NCBI GenBank assembly: GCA_029240075.1
Contig: JARBTQ010000024.1
Location: 1 to 39,351, forward strand
Reading direction: 5' to 3'
Origin: Chlamydiales bacterium
GTDB lineage: Bacteria > Chlamydiota > Chlamydiia > Chlamydiales > JARBTQ01
DNA length: 39,351 bases
Shown: piece after piece, positions 35,894 through 39,351 of the stretch
Layout of the letters: each line of letters begins with the position of its first letter
How positions within the stretch are numbered: position 1 is the stretch's first letter
Made by a program: the position numbers and the translations under genes
Notes under the pieces: generated by a model
What the model was told of the DNA's origin: nothing
Database searches by the model: none
The model's input: the letters and a program-made list of their open reading frames with translations, nothing else

Positions 35894-36454
35894 TTAGAAG
35901 GGGATATCGTCAGCTGTAACAGAGCCTTTATTAGAACTACGTCCGGACTGAACTTGTTCAGATTCATCATATCCCATATCTGGATAGTTCATATCACTAT
36001 TTGGATAGCCCATATCTTGCATTGGATTCATTGAAAACGGATTAGCAATCGCAGCTTGCCCCATGCCTGTTTGCGCATAAGGAGGTTGCATATTATTAGC
36101 CCCAGACGTATGACCATTTGACTGTTGATCTGTTTTACCAGAACCAAAAGGACTGAAACGAATTACTTCTGCAGTAATTTCTAGAGATACTTGTGCTGCA
36201 CCATTCTTATCCGTATAAACTTCTGGCTTACGCAGTTCTCCCATAACTACTACAGCGCTGCCTTTCTTAAGATAAGGCAACATTTTATCGAAACGATCAC
36301 CCCAAATAGTTACTCGCCACCATACGGTTTCATCTTGTCCGTTCTTTCCCCTAGTATTTGTGGCGACACGAAAGGTAGTAATTTTTTGTCCTGTAGGAGA
36401 ATGACGTGTTTCAGGATCAGATCCTAAACGTCCCATAACTTCAATAAAATTCAT
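35894..36454 (-). CDS. ssb: Single-stranded DNA-binding protein
   Basis: 186 aa. The N-terminal OB-fold (about 1-108) starts MNFIEVMGRLGSDPETRHSP and includes TVWWRVTIWGDRFDKML and GSAVVVMGELRKPEVY. A flexible Gly/Asn/Met/Gln-rich linker with repeats of MxYPxxxM type (about 140-165) follows, and the acidic tip TADDIPF, the docking site for replication and repair partners, ends the protein. AAGGAA lies about 6 nt before ATG. It coats single-stranded DNA during replication and repair. It diverges from parB. Confidence 0.97.
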   Translation of the reverse strand: MNFIEVMGRLGSDPETRHSPTGQKITTFRVATNTRGKNGQDETVWWRVTIWGDRFDKMLPYLKKGSAVVVMGELRKPEVYTDKNGAAQVSLEITAEVIRFSPFGSGKTDQQSNGHTSGANNMQPPYAQTGMGQAAIANPFSMNPMQDMGYPNSDMNYPDMGYDESEQVQSGRSSNKGSVTADDIPF

Positions 36455-36760
36455 ATTTTTTCCTTAGTAAAAGGTTCTTTTTATTTCCAAAAAAAGAAAT
36501 GCTCAATAATAAAACTAAAAAACTTAAATCTGCTTAAAATAAAATACAAATCCCATTATATATCAAAACTTAAATTAATTGAAAAAAATTAATTTAAAAA
36601 ACAAATATTATTTTTTTATAAAAACTGCTTATATCTTTGACCCATCTAAAATTAGTCAAAAAAGCAAATGAAACCTAGCAATTTATGACTATTTTACCAT
36701 ATAATACCCTAAGCTGGAAATGGTTTTTATAAAATATTTTATTCTTAATACCACAATTAC
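36455..36760. other. Divergent promoter region of ssb and parB
   Basis: 306 bp, extremely AT-rich, no gene. It must carry both promoters; several TATAAT-like boxes occur but none with a convincing -35. It holds a perfect 11-bp inverted repeat (36570-36597). Confidence 0.6.
36570..36597. repeat. 11-bp AT-only inverted repeat between ssb and parB
   Basis: TTAAATTAATT (36570-36580) and AATTAATTTAA (36587-36597) are perfectly complementary with a 6-nt spacer (GAAAAA). It could be an operator or simply AT-rich structure; it does not resemble the GC-rich parS consensus TGTTNCACGTGAAACA. Confidence 0.4.
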
Positions 36761-37591
36761 ATGGCACAATCTAAGCTTCAATACATTCCTGTTAATGCAA
36801 TAGTCGCAAATCCAGCGCAACCTCGACGATACTTTACAGAGGATGAGCTACAAGAACTTGCAGAGTCTCTGCGATATGCAGGATTCATTCATCCTCCTAC
36901 AGTGCGTCCTCTTAAAGATTCTAACAAATATGAATTAATAGCTGGAGAAAGACGCTGGAGAGCAGCGCAACTTGCTAAACTTGAAATAATTCCAGTCTTT
37001 ATTATTGAAACCTCATCATTGATCTCTGCTGAGCTGGCTCTTATTGAAAATGTACAGAGAGTTGATCTTAATCCTTTAGAAATTGCGTTAGCTTTAAAGG
37101 CGCTTTCTGAAGAACAGGGTTTAGATCAGCAAGAACTTGCGAAAAGAATTGGTAAAAGTCGTTCAACTATTGCTAACTATTTAAGACTACTTGCTTTGCC
37201 ACTACCAATTCAAGAAAAATTACAAGCAAATACTATTACTATGGGTCATGCGAAAGCGATCCTTAGCATTTCTGGAGAGCAAGAACAATATTTAATGATG
37301 ACACAAATTATTAACAATGGACTCTCTGTACGACAAGCTGAAAAATTAGCTAACCAAATAAATCAGAATCAACAAAATTCTTTACCAAATACTCGTCCTT
37401 TCACTCTGAATAGATGGGAAACCGATACATCGATCTTACAAGAATACGCAAAAAAAATAGAATATGCTTTAGGTACAAAAGTAGAAATTCGTCCTCTCGA
37501 TAAAGAGAAAGGAACCATTTATATCGATTATTACAGTTTAGACGATTTCGAGCATATTTTAAGCAAAATAGGCATAAACCATGAAGACTAG
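36761..37591 (+). CDS. parB: ParB/Spo0J-family chromosome-partition protein
   Basis: 276 aa. The N-terminal ParB/Srx CTPase domain has PAQPRRYFTEDELQELAESL and LIAGERRWRAAQLA (boxes I and II; about residues 18-70) and ALIENVQRVDLNPLE. The central helix-turn-helix reads LDQQELAKRIGKSRSTIANY (about 125-145). The C-terminal dimerisation domain is at 230-276. It loads on parS sites and works with ParA/Soj in chromosome segregation; no parA lies beside it here. There is no ribosome-binding site of note before ATG 36761. It overlaps birA by 11 nt. Confidence 0.93.
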   Translation: MAQSKLQYIPVNAIVANPAQPRRYFTEDELQELAESLRYAGFIHPPTVRPLKDSNKYELIAGERRWRAAQLAKLEIIPVFIIETSSLISAELALIENVQRVDLNPLEIALALKALSEEQGLDQQELAKRIGKSRSTIANYLRLLALPLPIQEKLQANTITMGHAKAILSISGEQEQYLMMTQIINNGLSVRQAEKLANQINQNQQNSLPNTRPFTLNRWETDTSILQEYAKKIEYALGTKVEIRPLDKEKGTIYIDYYSLDDFEHILSKIGINHED

Positions 37592-38384
37592 TTTTTCCAA
37601 ATTACCAGTTATTCACTATCATTTTAAAGAGATTGATTCAACACATACCTGGGCTCGTGAAAATGTAGAAAAATTTTCAAAGAATAGTTGGGTCTTGATT
37701 ACTGCAGGTTTTCAATCTGCTGGGAAGGGTACTGGAGGACGTATTTGGTGGTCTCCTGCCCAAGTTAACATTTATGCAACATTTGTGTTCTTCATCCCTA
37801 CTAAATTCAAAGATTGCACAGGTTACATACCTCAAATTACAGCGGTAAGTGCTGCACAAGTTCTAGAGAAAAAAGGGGTCTCATGTCAAATCAAATGGGT
37901 TAATGATATTTTTCTACATAATAAAAAACTTGGTGGAATTTTAACTCAAACAATTCCCATGGAAAATGAGGGACAGATTGCTATTCTCCTTAGCATAGGA
38001 TTGAATGTCAATATGGCTGAAAAAATTTGTCAATTAGATCAACCTATTACCTCATTATTACTAGAGACTGGCCATACTTGGGATGAAAAAGAGCTTATAG
38101 CACTGATCCAAAATAGGCTGCAACACAATTTAGCTCTTTTATTGGAAGAAGGATTTCAATCATTTGCCAAAGAATTAAATGCCCATTTAGCATTTCTAAA
38201 AAGCTCTGTTCATTTTGAAAACAGAGGACGTATATTATCAGGAATAGTTGAAGGAGTGAATGACAATGGAGCTCTACGCCTTCGATTACCTGACGGATCT
38301 TTGCGGGATTATATAGAAGGGAGAATTCTTCCTCGCCCCCCTATTGCTCCACAGGAAGTCCTAGAATCTGCTTTACCGTCTTAA
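37581..38384 (+). CDS. birA: Biotin-[acetyl-CoA-carboxylase] ligase
   Basis: 267 aa, a group I biotin protein ligase: it lacks the N-terminal DNA-binding domain of E. coli BirA, so it is an enzyme only. Catalytic features: the ATP/biotin loop GKGTGGRIWWSP (family GRGRxGRxW), IKWVNDIFLHNKKLGGIL (KWPND with Val for Pro, and the conserved KxGGIL), and a C-terminal SH3-like domain with GIVEGVNDNGALRLRLPDG. It biotinylates the acetyl-CoA carboxylase carrier. It starts inside parB (11-nt overlap) and its last 44 nt overlap the convergent rnhC gene. Confidence 0.93.
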   Translation: MKTSFSKLPVIHYHFKEIDSTHTWARENVEKFSKNSWVLITAGFQSAGKGTGGRIWWSPAQVNIYATFVFFIPTKFKDCTGYIPQITAVSAAQVLEKKGVSCQIKWVNDIFLHNKKLGGILTQTIPMENEGQIAILLSIGLNVNMAEKICQLDQPITSLLLETGHTWDEKELIALIQNRLQHNLALLLEEGFQSFAKELNAHLAFLKSSVHFENRGRILSGIVEGVNDNGALRLRLPDGSLRDYIEGRILPRPPIAPQEVLESALPS

Positions 38385-39234
38385 AATGAGTTTTAGCAAT
38401 GTCTGTTAAGATAGCAGGGCCATACTGCTCTACAGCTTTTTTACCAAAATCTATGGTTATACTTGCAGCCCCTTTAGGCAAAGGATAACCTAGACGATCT
38501 CCTAACTGCTTTAGCCCTTCTAAAAATGCAGCTCGTGCTAAGATTGAAGCTGCGGCCACTACTATATCTTCTTCCGCACGGTGTCTTTGCGTCAACTGCA
38601 CTTGCATTTTTTTTCTTTTTAAAGCGTTTTCAACAACATATTCTGAAGCAAACTGGTCAATAGTTACATTATTGCAACCTGTTTTTTGTATTAACTGTTC
38701 AGCAACAGAGGCATGCCCCCACCCTAACATATGGTTTAAATTAGGAAATTTAGGGTAAAGTTCATTATATTTTCTGGGGAATAAAATAATCACATGATGT
38801 GGATAGTTTTCCCTTATCTTTTGTGATAGCAGGAGAACTTTTTGATCACTAAGATGCTTACTATCTTTTACACCCATATCTAAAAGTTTTAAAGATCCAG
38901 CTCCTTCAGCATAAACTCCAGCAATACATAAAGGGCCAAACACATCCCCCTTTCCAGCTTCATCAATGCCAATATGAGGAGTTTGATCTACTGTAAGCTC
39001 TTTATATGTAAAATTAAATTCTTTTAGAATTTGGGGTTCTAAGTAAAATTCTATGAATTGTTGTGCTTCTTTACCTTGAACAACTAATTTACCTGATTCA
39101 TAAAGAGTGCAAGAGATTCCCTTTTTTTTACCTGATACCAGAGAATAAGGAACGGAATTAAATTCAAAATTATGATCTGAAAGAAGTTTCTGAAGATCTG
39201 AAGCATGAGAAACATCTAATTTAGTAACAAACAT
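38341..39234 (-). CDS. rnhC: Ribonuclease HIII
   Basis: 297 aa, the length typical of RNase HIII. The N-terminal ~85 residues are the TBP-like substrate-binding domain; the RNase H domain begins at HIGIDEAGKGDVFGPL with Asp91 and Glu92 of the active site, followed by GVKDSKHLSDQKV and HRAEEDIVVAAASILARA. It cleaves RNA in RNA-DNA hybrids (primers, R-loops). There is no clear ribosome-binding site before ATG. A downstream-coupled start after the partial gene on its 5' side is possible (36-nt gap). Its 3' end overlaps birA by 44 nt. Confidence 0.95.
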   Translation of the reverse strand: MFVTKLDVSHASDLQKLLSDHNFEFNSVPYSLVSGKKKGISCTLYESGKLVVQGKEAQQFIEFYLEPQILKEFNFTYKELTVDQTPHIGIDEAGKGDVFGPLCIAGVYAEGAGSLKLLDMGVKDSKHLSDQKVLLLSQKIRENYPHHVIILFPRKYNELYPKFPNLNHMLGWGHASVAEQLIQKTGCNNVTIDQFASEYVVENALKRKKMQVQLTQRHRAEEDIVVAAASILARAAFLEGLKQLGDRLGYPLPKGAASITIDFGKKAVEQYGPAILTDIAKTHFKTVKQILGLPVEQ

Positions 39235-39270
39235 GAAGAATAGAGAGGAGAGAGAAGGAAATAAAGTATT

Positions 39271-39351
39271 TTATTTAACGAATAAATCAAACCAAAGTGA
39301 ATTGGGTAAGGTTTGTCTCAACCAGAAAAGCTGTGCTTTTCTTGTCCTTAA
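39271..39351 (-). CDS. 3' end of an unidentified gene (partial)
   Basis: From the window edge, one - strand frame is open for 26 codons to TAA (39273-39271), ending NSLWFDLFVK. The amino-acid mix is protein-like, and it would be followed 36 nt later by rnhC on the same strand. Too short to identify; another frame is also open here for 20 codons, so chance is possible. Confidence 0.35.
   Translation of the reverse strand, partial: LRTRKAQLFWLRQTLPNSLWFDLFVK
39324..39342. repeat. 8-bp hairpin with 3-nt loop near the window end
   Basis: AGAAAAGC (39324-39331), TGT, GCTTTTCT (39335-39342). This compact stem lies inside the partial frame at the window edge; it could be a terminator only if that frame is not a gene. 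Confidence 0.35.

Noticed and set aside
36570-36597. Inverted repeat near parB considered as a parS site
   Set aside because: Pure AT sequence with no resemblance to the known parS consensus.

Overview
The window reads as chromosome of a Chlamydiota bacterium, most likely a Parachlamydiaceae-type amoeba symbiont (Neochlamydia/Protochlamydia-like). The DNA is AT-rich. The neighbours ftsY/sucC/sucD and ssb/pepA are, as far as I remember, also neighbours in Chlamydia. Ordinary housekeeping genes alternate with eukaryote-like genes: two F-box/leucine-rich-repeat proteins, a caspase-like protein with ankyrin-like repeats, and coiled-coil proteins. The genus is an inference; no rRNA or tRNA gene is visible.

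Layout. (1) 1-7037, accessory: a subtilisin-like protease gene overlaps by 8 nt a gene for an exported Sir2-like protein that carries one in-frame amber codon (981-983); then a 1197-codon gene with a caspase/gingipain-type His...Cys pair and degenerate ankyrin repeats. (2) 7066-10399, core: sucD and sucC, with an unusual eight-cysteine tail on SucD, and divergent ftsY. (3) 10871-20344, accessory: a 977-aa protein with a possible papain-type Cys-His-Asn triad, two coiled-coil proteins, and two tandem F-box/LRR paralogues with a decayed piece of an ABC permease gene between them. (4) 20354-22870: a three-gene ABC importer of the NMT1/SsuA type whose permease is the intact relative of that fossil. 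(5) 23138-25252: rpmH-rnpA and a two-domain NAD(P)-binding/DUF2867 protein, ending at a perfect 15-bp hairpin. (6) 25261-30975: a complete RND tripartite efflux operon (adaptor, pump, outer-membrane channel). (7) 31427-39351: an orphan protein, an RlmK-like methyltransferase, pepA, ssb, divergent parB-birA, and convergent rnhC.

How the genes work together. The housekeeping genes cover the TCA cycle, SRP targeting, RNase P, the ribosome, chromosome partition, replication, biotinylation and RNA-primer/R-loop removal. The ABC importer and RND pump serve envelope transport. The F-box/LRR, caspase-like and coiled-coil proteins are plausible host-directed effectors; the F-box proteins would be expected to dock on host Skp1 and redirect ubiquitination. 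That is inference from domain content.

The main new observations are: the amber-split Sir2-like gene coupled to a subtilase; the tandem F-box/LRR + permease duplication with a permease fossil; the Cys-rich tails on SucD and on the RND adaptor; and the protease-like triads in two large proteins of unknown function.
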